DNA of 64,000 nt from Chromatiaceae bacterium (GTDB taxonomy: Bacteria > Pseudomonadota > Gammaproteobacteria > Chromatiales > Chromatiaceae): contig JACKMT010000001.1 in the NCBI GenBank assembly GCA_024235255.1, forward strand, positions 744,001 through 808,000, written 5' to 3'. Of this stretch, positions 1 through 8,470 are shown piece by piece. Each line of letters starts with the position of its first letter. Position 1 is the first letter of the stretch. Under the pieces are notes generated by a model. That model searched no databases, was not told the DNA's origin, and was given only the letters and a program-made list of their open reading frames with translations. A program made the translations under genes and the position numbers.

Positions 1-1
1 C

Positions 2-205
2 TACGCAACGGGAGGGATCACCGCCGATTTGCCGCGGGCTGAGTTTCTGATGAAAAACGGCGCCAGCTTCGAGCGGGCAAGATTCAACCTTTTCCGCCGC
101 GAGGGACTGCCCTGTTACCGCTGCGCGGCGCGCATCCAACAGCGCAAGATCGGCGGTCAACAAATCTACGTCTGTCCCCAATGCCAGCGGTCCGCGGATA
201 CCTGA
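2..205 (+). CDS. Fpg/Nei-family DNA glycosylase, C-terminal fragment
   Basis: The window opens inside this gene; the last 67 residues are visible. They end in a treble-clef zinc finger with pairs C-Y-R-C and C-P-Q-C (first pair about residues 38-41 of the fragment, second about 58-61), preceded by an N-L-F-R-R-E-G segment and followed by a short tail and TGA. Fpg (MutM) and Nei excise oxidised bases and nick the abasic site, and this finger inserts into DNA near the lesion. The catalytic N-terminal Pro-Glu lies outside the window, so Fpg (MutM), endonuclease VIII (Nei) and Nei-like paralogues cannot be told apart. The next gene starts 53 bases later on the same strand. Confidence 0.8.
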   Translation, partial: YATGGITADLPRAEFLMKNGASFERARFNLFRREGLPCYRCAARIQQRKIGGQQIYVCPQCQRSADT

Positions 206-258
206 CCAACGACAAATAGCGAAACCCCGCAGCGTTTTTTAATTTATACTGCGCCGCC

Positions 259-915
259 ATGTCCAGAGAAAACGACCGTATTTCGACCAATGTCGACTGC
301 ATCGACATCGTTAAACTGCCGGCGACGCTGATCTCCGTCCGCGGAGCGCATTGCAAAGTATTTCAGACTGCGGGCATCAGAAGAAGGAAATCTGCGCCGA
401 TCAGGAATTTTGTGTTGAAAATGCACGTGCTCGCCTGCAGTAAGCGAGAGGCGGAGATCTACCACCGCGACTACCGGAAAATGCGAAAACAGCTGAAGGA
501 GATCATCCCTTACGCCATGTTCGTCCGCACCCGGATCAATGGAGAACCCAACCTGCTCGTTATCGCCTACGCTTACACACCCTGGTTCAATATCGCCAAT
601 CCTGCCAATGAGGCAGAGGCGCTGCCCTTGCTGGGAAAGCATCCTAGGGCCTGTTTACAGCTGGAGTATTTCGTCGCCGCCGCCAAACAGTGGCGTGAAC
701 AAGAGGGCAAGGTGATCGATCTGTGGGGCATCGACAATCTGGTGCTGGATAAAGACCGCCAGATACGCTACCTCGACAGCTTCGAAGTTTTTTTCTACGA
801 GGATATGCTTCACATAATGGAAAATGCGGGCCGCGAACTGGAGGAGAAAATCACCATCTCACTGCAACGGCTGGATTACCTCGACTATCTTGTTCAGCAG
901 AATAAAAAATCCTGA
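259..915 (+). CDS. Hypothetical protein, possible kinase-fold domain
   Basis: 218 residues, not assigned to a named family. No signal peptide or membrane segment is seen, so it is probably cytosolic. A lysine in F-V-L-K-M (about residue 54), a charged helix after it, and a later segment D-L-W-G-I-D-N-L-V-L-D ending L-D-S (about residues 154-173) resemble, in order and spacing, the ATP-binding lysine and the D-x4-N...D catalytic loop and metal site of small atypical kinases such as YrbL or LPS kinases. This is a pattern resemblance only. The start ATG follows a T/A-rich stretch (TTTATACT at about 240-250) that could hold a -10 box. It is probably a separate unit from the glycosylase upstream. 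Confidence 0.55.
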   Translation: MSRENDRISTNVDCIDIVKLPATLISVRGAHCKVFQTAGIRRRKSAPIRNFVLKMHVLACSKREAEIYHRDYRKMRKQLKEIIPYAMFVRTRINGEPNLLVIAYAYTPWFNIANPANEAEALPLLGKHPRACLQLEYFVAAAKQWREQEGKVIDLWGIDNLVLDKDRQIRYLDSFEVFFYEDMLHIMENAGRELEEKITISLQRLDYLDYLVQQNKKS

Positions 916-1018
916 TATTGCGGGTGCATCTGCGTCCGGTCCTGAGGAAATTTTCTAGCTGGATGCGGGCAGACGCTCAGCAATTCACCGCTCGGTTGGG
1001 GCGGTAAATGTGCCTGAA

Positions 1019-1918
1019 TCAATGCTGCGTGGATCGCCCTTCATCCAGCTTTACTATCCAGTCACGAAAGACTTTCATGCCGTAGCTGAGCTGCCGATCC
1101 GCCGGATAAACCAGATAGAAGCCGTTCTCGGTCTCCAGCCTGAGATCAAAAGGCACCCTCAGCTGGCCGTATGCCAGCTCGCGTTCCACCAGTTTGTAGT
1201 CGGTAAGCGCAACACCCGCCCCCTCCATTGCTGCAGCCAGCGCCAGCGAGGTACTGGAAAATGTCATGATTTTATTCATCGTCGCACGGGCGATGCCGGC
1301 CTTGTCCAGAATCTGTTTCCATTCATCGGGACGGTTGGCCACCCGCAGCAGCGTGTAATTGCGCAGATCCTCCGGGCATTTCAGAGGTTTACCGGTCACC
1401 TCCAGCCGGGGACTGCAGACCGGCACCAGCGACATGCCCTGCAAAAAATGGACCCTTAACTCCCGCCACTCCCCACGCCCGAAATAGATCGCCATATCGG
1501 TATCCGAATGCAGAAAATCCACCTCGTCATTCAACGCGCTCAGGCGCAGTTCGACATCGGGGAAATGCTCCTGGAACTCCCGGATTCTCGGTACCAGGCG
1601 GCGGGTCAGATAGGCAGGAACCACGCTGATATTGATCGATCGGGTGTTGGGTGAGGCAATCAGGCGGCGCGTGGCAATATCGATTTCGTCCAACGCATGC
1701 TCGACCACCGCAAGGTACCGCTCACCCGCTGAGGTTACGAAGACCCTGCGCCGTTCCCGCTGAAACAGCACTACGCCGAGAAATGTCTCCAGCGACTTGA
1801 TCTGGTGGCTGACAGCAGATGGCGTGACCGACAGTTCGACTGCGGCCTGCTGGAAGCTACCGAGCCGAGCTGCCGCTTCGAAACTGCGCAGCGCGTTTAA
1901 TGGCGGTAATTTTCTTAT
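1019..1918 (-). CDS. LysR-family transcriptional regulator with apparent ATA start
   Basis: Complete LysR-type regulator of about 299 residues. An N-terminal winged helix-turn-helix (L-P-P-L-N-A-L-R-S-F-E... then T-P-S-A-V-S-H-Q-I-K-S-L-E) is followed by a LysR substrate domain. The L-P-P-L-N opening is typical of the GcvA-like branch. The first ATG, GTG or TTG in frame is the GTG at 1771, inside the helix-turn-helix, so starting there would destroy DNA binding. The frame stays open back to a stop at 1939-1937. The only start-like codon before the conserved L-P-P-L-N is ATA at 1918-1916, with GGAG seven bases upstream. I therefore propose an ATA start; a sequencing error or a degraded start are alternatives. 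No target operon is obvious; the gene is divergent from the small gene at 2152. Confidence 0.75.
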   Translation of the reverse strand: MRKLPPLNALRSFEAAARLGSFQQAAVELSVTPSAVSHQIKSLETFLGVVLFQRERRRVFVTSAGERYLAVVEHALDEIDIATRRLIASPNTRSINISVVPAYLTRRLVPRIREFQEHFPDVELRLSALNDEVDFLHSDTDMAIYFGRGEWRELRVHFLQGMSLVPVCSPRLEVTGKPLKCPEDLRNYTLLRVANRPDEWKQILDKAGIARATMNKIMTFSSTSLALAAAMEGAGVALTDYKLVERELAYGQLRVPFDLRLETENGFYLVYPADRQLSYGMKVFRDWIVKLDEGRSTQH

Positions 1919-2151
1919 TTGGGTGCTCCGGTCTGTTCAGTGAGAGATTAATAGATGAGTTATTTTCAATAATCAGATGAGTAATGATCGTTTGTCAAGC
2001 GCTTGAAGGATTACTAACATACAACCCATAGATTGTTTAACCTTCGGCTAATAAAGGAATTATTCACCTAAAATCTGAAAATCAAACGGCAGATTTAGGA
2101 CACCAAGTGAATACTTTATAGCTGATAATTTTTAAGGCAGTAGGTAGTATC

Positions 2152-2346
2152 ATGAAAACGCAGTACACAGAAAACCTGAAACTCAACCAGTTCGGTGACG
2201 TTGACGTCAAATATTACATCGCCAAAGGGAAGCAGCTCCGCTCCCAGGCCATCGCAGAGATGGTGCAAAGTCTCTTTGCCAGAGTGCGCCGCGTGTGTAC
2301 CAAAAGAGCGCCCCATCTGCCATTGAAAGTGAATTTCAGGCACTGA
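2152..2346 (+). CDS. Small basic protein, unknown function
   Basis: 64 residues starting M-K-T-Q-Y-T-E-N-L, with an acidic D-V-D-V-K-Y-Y-I-A stretch, then an Arg/Lys-rich helix (L-R-S-Q-A-I-A-E-M-V-Q-S-L-F-A-R). The arrangement resembles short proteobacterial proteins of the RSP_7527 type, a weak family guess. No signal peptide. The gene has its own strong intrinsic terminator about 78 bases after the stop, which argues that it is a real monocistronic gene. The upstream region 1940-2151 is A/T-rich and probably holds its promoter. The C-terminal 15 residues are very basic. Confidence 0.6.
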   Translation: MKTQYTENLKLNQFGDVDVKYYIAKGKQLRSQAIAEMVQSLFARVRRVCTKRAPHLPLKVNFRH

Positions 2347-2423
2347 GCCGGCAAACCGCAGCACCGGCTAGATTAAGGCTTCTCTACAAGCTCCTCCACT
2401 CCAAGAACCACTCCATTAGGTTC

Positions 2424-2452
2424 CGGCAGGTGCACTACCTGCCGTTTTTTTT
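2424..2452 (+). terminator. Rho-independent terminator
   Basis: An 8-bp perfect stem, CGGCAGGT / ACCTGCCG, with a 5-base loop is followed by a run of eight to nine T. It serves the small gene at 2152-2346 and lies between it and the convergent GNAT-carbonic anhydrase gene. Confidence 0.92.
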
Positions 2453-2512
2453 GCCCGTGTATATCGTTCGGATTGCCTGGGAAGGCATGTGGCGCATGTC
2501 GCTGTGCTCCGG

Positions 2513-3652
2513 TTATTGCAGCGCTTCCAGCGCAGCGGTGTAACGCGCCGCCAGCTCCTCCGGCCCGCTGACGGTCAGTCTGAGATCGTTCATCAGACCA
2601 TCCTTCAGGCCGTAGACCCAGCCATGCAAGGTAAGCACCTGTCCGCGTTTCCAGGCGTCCTGCACGACAATGGTATGCGCCAGATTGACTACCTGCTCCA
2701 GCACATTCAGCTCGCAAAGCCGCGCATGGCGCCGGTCGGCCGGCAGACTCTCCATCATGGCGCTGTGCTTGCCTTGAACATCCTGCACATGGCGCAGCCA
2801 CAGATCCACCAGCCCGACACGCTGCCGCTGCAACGCCGCCGCGACCCCACCGCAGCCATAGTGCCCGACCACGATAATATGCTTTACCTTGAGCACATCG
2901 ACTGCGTACTGCACCACGGAGAGACAGTTCAGATCAGTATGCACCACGATGTTGGCCACATTGCGGTGCACGAACACCTCGCCCGGGAGCAGACCGACGA
3001 TCTGGTTGGCCGGGACACGCGAGTCGGAGCAGCCGATCCACAGATATTCGGGTGTCTGTAGGTTCGCCAGCTTGCTGAAAAAGCTGGGATCCACCTCCCG
3101 CATCTGCCGCGCCCAGGCGCGGTTGTAGTCGAACAGGTGGAGCAGCTTTTGGCTGATTGGTTTTGCCGCGGACCAGTTCTCCAGCTCCAACGACAGAAAA
3201 ATGGTGCTCTCGATCGGCGTGAGATAGTAAGCCGGCACCTCCTGGAAACCCAGTTCGCGATAGAGCTTTAGCGCGACCCGCATAGCCGGCAGGGTGTCGA
3301 GAAGAATCCGTTTGTAGTTCAGATCATGGGCGGCTTCGATTACTGCAAGCGCCAGCTTTCTGCCTATGCCGTGGCGGCGCAGCGAGGGTTCGACATAGAG
3401 CCGTTTCATTTCGCAGACACCGTCCGAGAACTCACGCAGTCCGACGCAGCCGGCAGGCTTTCCATCCAGCTCGGCGAAAAACAGGCGTCCGCCCGGTGCC
3501 GAATAGGCGCCAGGCAACGAGCTCATCTCTGCATCGAAATTCTGAAAACAGAGATCCACACCCAGCCAGTCTGCATATTCGCGAAACAACTGGCGAACCA
3601 GCTCCAGTTCTTCAGTATTGCGGGAATCGAGAACGCGGATGGAAATCGTCAT
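2513..3652 (-). CDS. GNAT acetyltransferase-beta carbonic anhydrase fusion
   Basis: 379 residues with two domains. Residues 1-155 are a GNAT N-acetyltransferase with the acetyl-CoA loop R-R-H-G-I-G at 92-97 and the usual L-Y-x-x-L-G-F segment near 130-136. Residues 165-379 are a beta-class carbonic anhydrase (interconverts CO2 and bicarbonate) with zinc ligands Cys208, His264 and Cys267 (C-S-D-S-R and H-Y-G-C-G-G) and the Asp210/Arg212 dyad, all intact. The two domains are one uninterrupted frame. The likely role of the anhydrase is bicarbonate supply or CO2 retention; the acetyl acceptor of the GNAT half is unknown. No signal peptide, so cytosolic. Monocistronic, facing the terminator at 2424-2452. 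Similar annotated bifunctional proteins are known to me, but not a function for the fusion. Confidence 0.93.
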   Translation of the reverse strand: MTISIRVLDSRNTEELELVRQLFREYADWLGVDLCFQNFDAEMSSLPGAYSAPGGRLFFAELDGKPAGCVGLREFSDGVCEMKRLYVEPSLRRHGIGRKLALAVIEAAHDLNYKRILLDTLPAMRVALKLYRELGFQEVPAYYLTPIESTIFLSLELENWSAAKPISQKLLHLFDYNRAWARQMREVDPSFFSKLANLQTPEYLWIGCSDSRVPANQIVGLLPGEVFVHRNVANIVVHTDLNCLSVVQYAVDVLKVKHIIVVGHYGCGGVAAALQRQRVGLVDLWLRHVQDVQGKHSAMMESLPADRRHARLCELNVLEQVVNLAHTIVVQDAWKRGQVLTLHGWVYGLKDGLMNDLRLTVSGPEELAARYTAALEALQ

Positions 3653-3747
3653 ATACAGGCTTACCCACTATCGAGAAAGCCCAACTATACCTGACTAAGA
3701 AATTTCCCGTATACCCCGATAAAGAGAGCGGCCTGCCTGAGTGACCC

Positions 3748-4557
3748 TCACTCAATCTGCGCCAATATCCCGATCAGCGCGATTCCGAGCTGCGGATTAA
3801 GCGAGTGTCCACCGGCAACCGTCACCACTTTGGAGCGACCCTGCAGCGCCGGTACGTTGTTCATATCCTGGCCGAAAACCGGCACCAACTCATCGCCCAG
3901 TCCCGCCGGACCCGGCGTGACAATCGAATAATAGGCGATCTCCGGATGCGGCAGCTGGTTGAGCCAGTAAAGCAGACTGCCCGGATAGGCCGGCGTCAGG
4001 TCTAACAGTGCGCCACGGGAACGCTTGACCGCCCGATAACTGCCGCCGCTGAAAAAGTCCTCGACCAGACAGAACGGCCAGGGTGTATCGGTCGCATCCA
4101 GCGCCTGCGACGCCCTGGCGGTTCCCAGATGGGGAGAGGCCAGCGTGATCAGCGCCTTCACATCCGCCACGACCGCACGTGTCAGTACCAGTCTGGCCAC
4201 CACACCCCCCGCCGAATGCGCGGCAATTATCAACGGCTCTCCCGGGTGCATGGCATTTATCCGCTGCAGCATTGCTTGCAGAAGATCAGCCTGGAGCAGC
4301 ATCGGCGCCAGTGACGGAAGTTCCACTGCATAGCGCTTGTTTTCCGACCCATTGCCGGCTTGGGGAATCAACTGCGGTCCAGCCAGAATTCCGCTTCTGC
4401 GCCACCCTTCGGCATCCAGCAACGCACTGATCCCGCTTGCCTCCCAGGATATTGCGCTGCCCATGTAGCCATGTATCAGCACCAGCACATCGGCACGTGC
4501 CGAAAATGCCATACCCGCTAGTAACAGCAACAAAATTAACTGGTTAACAGACCTCAT
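3748..4557 (-). CDS. Exported alpha/beta hydrolase
   Basis: 269 residues from the ATG at 4557; a longer reading from 4587 would put ten residues ahead of the signal peptide and is less likely. The N-terminus (M-R-S-V-N-Q then a leucine-rich stretch ending A-F-S-A-R-A-D) is a Sec signal peptide. Then come the hydrolase-fold oxyanion segment L-I-H-G-Y-M-G-S, the nucleophile elbow A-H-S-A-G-G with Ser as nucleophile (Ala replaces the first Gly of G-x-S-x-G), an S-P-H-L-G-T segment typical of lipases, and a late G-H-S-L-N histidine. Probably a periplasmic or secreted lipase/esterase; substrate unknown. No clear operon partner. Confidence 0.8.
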   Translation of the reverse strand: MRSVNQLILLLLLAGMAFSARADVLVLIHGYMGSAISWEASGISALLDAEGWRRSGILAGPQLIPQAGNGSENKRYAVELPSLAPMLLQADLLQAMLQRINAMHPGEPLIIAAHSAGGVVARLVLTRAVVADVKALITLASPHLGTARASQALDATDTPWPFCLVEDFFSGGSYRAVKRSRGALLDLTPAYPGSLLYWLNQLPHPEIAYYSIVTPGPAGLGDELVPVFGQDMNNVPALQGRSKVVTVAGGHSLNPQLGIALIGILAQIE

Positions 4558-4997
4558 GATCCACCCCTTAACAGGTAAATACGCCACCGGTTGAAGCCGC
4601 TGGCTTCGGGTTACAGCCGGACAATAGCTGATTCGGCTGAAAGCCGCCGCTCCCTTCTCCCATGGGTGGGAAGGGGCTAGGGTGAAGGCTGAATGGCCTC
4701 ACCGCTACCCCTCACCTCAACCCTCTCCCCCGAAGTGGAGAGGGGGTTCCCTCTCTCGGCTTATGCCGGGGAATTTGAAAATCCCGAATTTGGGACTTTC
4801 AAAGAGCGCTTGATATGAATAGTTTATTAGAAATTCATTAATTTAACTATTTCTAGATTTTTCAATACCACCGATTTCCGCTTCGACAGATGATGCGTTC
4901 CAATCGGTTTTCTTGCCTATCGACGAGCTGAAAGCTATTGTGGAGCCGACTGGATAAAGCCCAAGGCCGGATTGCCTGATAGATTTTGTTTCCTTGA
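4558..4997. other. 440-base gap with dispersed-repeat DNA and a kinase promoter region
   Basis: No gene is visible. About 4585-4770 is repeat-like: imperfect palindromes around GAAGCCGCTGGCTTC, then CCTCACC...ACCCTCTCCCCC and GGAGAGGG, a pattern common as dispersed intergenic repeats in proteobacteria. From 4800 the sequence is A/T-rich and probably carries the promoter of the kinase gene that follows; no single box stands out. Confidence 0.55.
4595..4765. repeat. REP/palindromic intergenic repeat cluster
   Basis: Consecutive inverted repeats: GAAGCC/GGCTTC near 4592-4607, and CCCTCTCC/GGAGAGGG near 4721-4745 with loop CCCGAAGT. The CCCTCACCTCAACCCTCTCC wording is typical of multicopy intergenic repeats in gammaproteobacteria. 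No coding capacity. Confidence 0.5.
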
Positions 4998-7649
4998 GTG
5001 CGGATGGCTTCCCACTCCAAATATGGCCTATTTCGGAGATCAGGCGGCTTGGCTGAGAAAAACGGGGGGTATCTGAAAAATTCTTATCTGCTCTCCGCAG
5101 TAGGCATTATCGCTCTCACCATCGGCTCGATCGTCTATCTGGCTATCCAGGACTATTTATATTTCGTCGAGGAGAATGAGCACAGCATCATCGATCAAAG
5201 CCAGCGGATCACACTGGTAACCGATAAATATTTCGAAAAATACCGAGACATCTTCACTGCGATTGCGCATAGCGATTGCGTCGTAAAACGGGACGGCGCT
5301 GCTTGCAGCCGCTTCTTCGCGCGCCTGAACGGGCTGTACCCGATGGTGGAGAACTTTGCGGCAATCGACCGGGACGGCCGATTTTTCGCGTCGGGACAAC
5401 CGTTCGATCGGAATAATCCGCCCAATGTGCGGGATCTCCCCTTTTTCCGGGCACTCGAATCCGGCGCCTCAAGTTACGTCATGAACCCCCACACCGGTCC
5501 GATCAGTGGCGCGCGCGTCACCGGCATCGTGATCCCACTGCTGGACGGTGCGGGAAAATTTGACGGACTGATCGGCGTATCGCTAAAAATGGAGGAGATA
5601 GAGACGCTCTGGGAGGGAATGCTGAATCAACCGAACGCCATTTATCTGATCATCGACCGGAACCAGCGTTTGATCGCCGCATCGGATCATGCCGAGCAGC
5701 TGCTTGGCCAGCGCAAAATCAGCCTCGATCTTCTGACCAAAAAGATGCAACAGAACGGCAGTGACAGAAAGTTTGAGATAAGCAGAGAGTTCACACTACA
5801 TGCAATCTCATCCGAACCAAGCGAATGGATGATCATCAGCTTGATTCCCACCCGGTTACCCATCGCTGATTACCTGAAGGACCGGACTTTCAACAAAGTC
5901 GCCGGCACGTTTTTGATACTGCTGTTGGGTTTGACGATATTCGGACTGTTCCGGGATGCGCTCTCCCGCACCCGCCTGAAGCAGACGGAGAAAAAGTTGC
6001 AGGCCTCTTACCGGGAACTGGAGGCACTGGCTGCGCTTGACCGGAGCGAACAGCGCTATCAGGAGCTGTTTCAGAATGCACCGGTCGGACTCTGGGAGGA
6101 GGATTTTACCGCAGCGATCGGTCACATCGAACAGCTTCGGCAAACCGGCGTCAAGGATCTCAATGACTATTTCAACCGCCACCCGGATGAGCTGCGGGAA
6201 ATCGCGGCCAAAGTGGTCATTCTGGACATCAACAAAACGTCGCTGATGATGCTTAAGGCGGAGTCCAAAGCGCAGCTTCTCGGCAGCCTGGACAAAATAT
6301 TTAAGGAAAGTTCTTACGCCATTTTCCAGCAAGAGATCATTGCCCTCGCCGACGGCAAAGCGTACATCGAACTGCAGAGCGAAGTGGTCACCCTCAAAGA
6401 TGAGACGCGCACGATGATTATACGAGCCTTTCGCTTGGGGAAGCGCGATGAGTACGACCGCATTCTGATCGCCATCAGCGATATCACCCAGCTCAAGCTG
6501 ACCGAGGAGGCGCTTCGCCGCAGCCAGAAGATGGACGCGATCGGACAGATTACCGGCGGCATAGCGCACGATTTCAACAATATACTCGGCATCATTATCG
6601 GCAATCTGGATCTGCTGAAATTGCAGTTCAACGGTGACGAAAAATCGCTCAAGCGGGTGACAACGGCACTACAAGCGGCGCTGCGGGCAGCCGACCTGAC
6701 GCGGCAACTGCTCGGCTTCTCCAGGCAGCAGGCGCAGGAGAGCGAGCCGACCGATCTCAACGAAACCATCCGCGAGATGCAGAACCTCATCACCCGTTCG
6801 GTGACGCCTGCGATCGAAGTAAGCTACCGCCAGTCCGAAGCGCTCTGGCCGGTCCGCATCAGTCCGGGCGATTTCAAGGACGCGCTGCTCAATCTGATAC
6901 TGAACGCAAAGGACGCCATGCCCAATGGCGGCCAACTTACCATTCAGACCGTCAATCGCTCCCACAACGACGCGGCTGCCGACAACACACCTGAACCTTT
7001 TCCCGGCGACTACGTGGTGCTGAGAGTCAGGGACACCGGCTGCGGTATCCCCGCCGATGTCATCGACCACATCTTCGAACCCTTCTACACCACCAAGCCG
7101 CAGGGCAAGGGCACCGGTCTCGGTTTGAGCATGGTTTTCGGTTTCGTCAAGCGCTCGAACGGCGAAGTCAACGTCGCCTCCAAACCCGGCCAGGGCACCA
7201 CCGTCAGTCTGTTCCTGCCCCGCGCCGACGCCTTGGCAAAAAAGGCACAGCCTGCGGCAATAGCAGAGGATAGGCCGCTGCAAGCGCACGCAACAATTCT
7301 GGTAGTCGATGATGAACAAGCGCTGCTCGAACTGGCAACCAGTTATCTGGAGGGGTGGGGTTACTCGGTGATCAGCGCCGGTTCCGGGCAGGAGGCGCTG
7401 CAGCGGCTGGGCGAGAATCCGGCGGTGGATCTGCTGTTTACCGATATCCTGATGCCCGGCGGCATGAGCGGCTATGAGCTGGCGGAAGCTGCGACCAGAA
7501 TAAATCCCCGGCTCAAGGTGCTGTTTACCTCCGGGTTTGCGAAAGAGGCCGACCAGAAACAGGCAAGGTTCCCGGGATCCCAAACCCTCAGCAAACCCTA
7601 CACTACCGCCGAGCTTTCGCACAAACTGCGACAGCTGCTGAACGATTGA
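4998..7649 (+). CDS. Cache-PAS hybrid sensor histidine kinase/response regulator
   Basis: 883 residues. A transmembrane helix at about 30-50 and another at about 303-325 enclose a large periplasmic dCache-type sensor domain. Then come a PAS-like region (about 345-505), HisKA with phospho-acceptor His524 in G-G-I-A-H-D-F-N-N, a HATPase_c domain with N, G1 (D-T-G-C-G-I) and G2 (G-K-G-T-G-L-G-L) boxes, and a C-terminal receiver with Asp816 (T-D-I-L-M-P-G-G). It should sense a periplasmic ligand and pass phosphate to its own receiver and then to an unlinked phosphotransfer partner; no separate regulator is adjacent. Start may be GTG 4998 or ATG 5004. Its kinase core closely resembles the second hybrid kinase at 25201-27366. 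Confidence 0.93.
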   Translation: MRMASHSKYGLFRRSGGLAEKNGGYLKNSYLLSAVGIIALTIGSIVYLAIQDYLYFVEENEHSIIDQSQRITLVTDKYFEKYRDIFTAIAHSDCVVKRDGAACSRFFARLNGLYPMVENFAAIDRDGRFFASGQPFDRNNPPNVRDLPFFRALESGASSYVMNPHTGPISGARVTGIVIPLLDGAGKFDGLIGVSLKMEEIETLWEGMLNQPNAIYLIIDRNQRLIAASDHAEQLLGQRKISLDLLTKKMQQNGSDRKFEISREFTLHAISSEPSEWMIISLIPTRLPIADYLKDRTFNKVAGTFLILLLGLTIFGLFRDALSRTRLKQTEKKLQASYRELEALAALDRSEQRYQELFQNAPVGLWEEDFTAAIGHIEQLRQTGVKDLNDYFNRHPDELREIAAKVVILDINKTSLMMLKAESKAQLLGSLDKIFKESSYAIFQQEIIALADGKAYIELQSEVVTLKDETRTMIIRAFRLGKRDEYDRILIAISDITQLKLTEEALRRSQKMDAIGQITGGIAHDFNNILGIIIGNLDLLKLQFNGDEKSLKRVTTALQAALRAADLTRQLLGFSRQQAQESEPTDLNETIREMQNLITRSVTPAIEVSYRQSEALWPVRISPGDFKDALLNLILNAKDAMPNGGQLTIQTVNRSHNDAAADNTPEPFPGDYVVLRVRDTGCGIPADVIDHIFEPFYTTKPQGKGTGLGLSMVFGFVKRSNGEVNVASKPGQGTTVSLFLPRADALAKKAQPAAIAEDRPLQAHATILVVDDEQALLELATSYLEGWGYSVISAGSGQEALQRLGENPAVDLLFTDILMPGGMSGYELAEAATRINPRLKVLFTSGFAKEADQKQARFPGSQTLSKPYTTAELSHKLRQLLND

Positions 7650-7699
7650 AATAGCGCTCTCATCCGCGGAAGGGATGGTGGAAACCGGATTTAATTGAA

Positions 7700-8470
7700 A
7701 TGTGCACACTGATCATCCTGCGCCGTCCCGGACACCCCTGGCCGCTGCTGCTGGCCGGCAACCGGGATGAGATGCCTGACCGGCCTTGGGCAGCGCCCGG
7801 CCGCCACTGGCCGGACCGGCCGGACCTGGTCGCGGGACTCGACCGGTTGGCCGAAGGCAGCTGGATGGGCGTCAACGATCATGGCGCCGTCAGTATCATT
7901 ATGAACCGGGCCAAGACGCTCGGTCCCGATCCGGAAAAACGCAGCCGCGGCGAACTGGTGCTGGAGGCGCTGGACCACGCCGAGGCTGCTGCTGCGGTGC
8001 AGGCGTTGGCCCAGCTCAATCCGGCAGCGTACCGGCCGTTCAACCTCTTTGTGGGCGACCCGCGGCAGGCTTTTTGGATCCGCAATGACGGCACAGCGAT
8101 CGCAACCGAGGAGATTCAGGCGGGGCTGCATATGCTCACCTCGCTCGAACTCAACGACGAAGACGATCCCCGTATCCGCCATTATCTGCCGCTGTTCCGG
8201 GCCGCGGAGCAGCCGGAGCCGGACAGCGCCGATTGGGAGGAGTGGCGGGCACTGCTGGCCAGCCACGACCATCCCGTCGGCGAGGGCCGTGCTGCAGCGA
8301 TGTGTTTCCGGCTGCAGACCGGCTTGAGCACCCTCTCCAGCTCGCTTATCGCCCTGCCCCTCTACCCCGGCGCCGACAACCGGCCGATCTGGCTCTTCTC
8401 TCCCGGTCCGCCGGACAGCGCCGAATTTGCACCGGTCGACCTGGAGCTCCGGGAGTATCAGCACCCTTGA
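7700..8470 (+). CDS. NRDE (TANGO2-like) family protein
   Basis: 256 residues starting M-C-T-L-I-I, with the family-defining A-G-N-R-D-E motif at about residues 18-23 followed by W-M-G-V-N-D-H-G. The conserved Cys2 and the N-R-D-E box mark the NRDE/TANGO2 family, whose N-terminus resembles Ntn-hydrolases; eukaryotic members affect haem and lipid handling, while bacterial function is unsettled. No signal peptide, cytosolic. The stop overlaps the TTG start of the ABC ATPase (TTGA at 8467-8470), so this gene and the transporter are probably translated together, although the functional link is not obvious. Confidence 0.88.
   Translation: MCTLIILRRPGHPWPLLLAGNRDEMPDRPWAAPGRHWPDRPDLVAGLDRLAEGSWMGVNDHGAVSIIMNRAKTLGPDPEKRSRGELVLEALDHAEAAAAVQALAQLNPAAYRPFNLFVGDPRQAFWIRNDGTAIATEEIQAGLHMLTSLELNDEDDPRIRHYLPLFRAAEQPEPDSADWEEWRALLASHDHPVGEGRAAAMCFRLQTGLSTLSSSLIALPLYPGADNRPIWLFSPGPPDSAEFAPVDLELREYQHP

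Noticed and set aside
6669..7709. 346-residue open frame on the minus strand
   Set aside because: Antisense to the HATPase and receiver domains of the hybrid kinase; low-complexity composition typical of a shadow frame.
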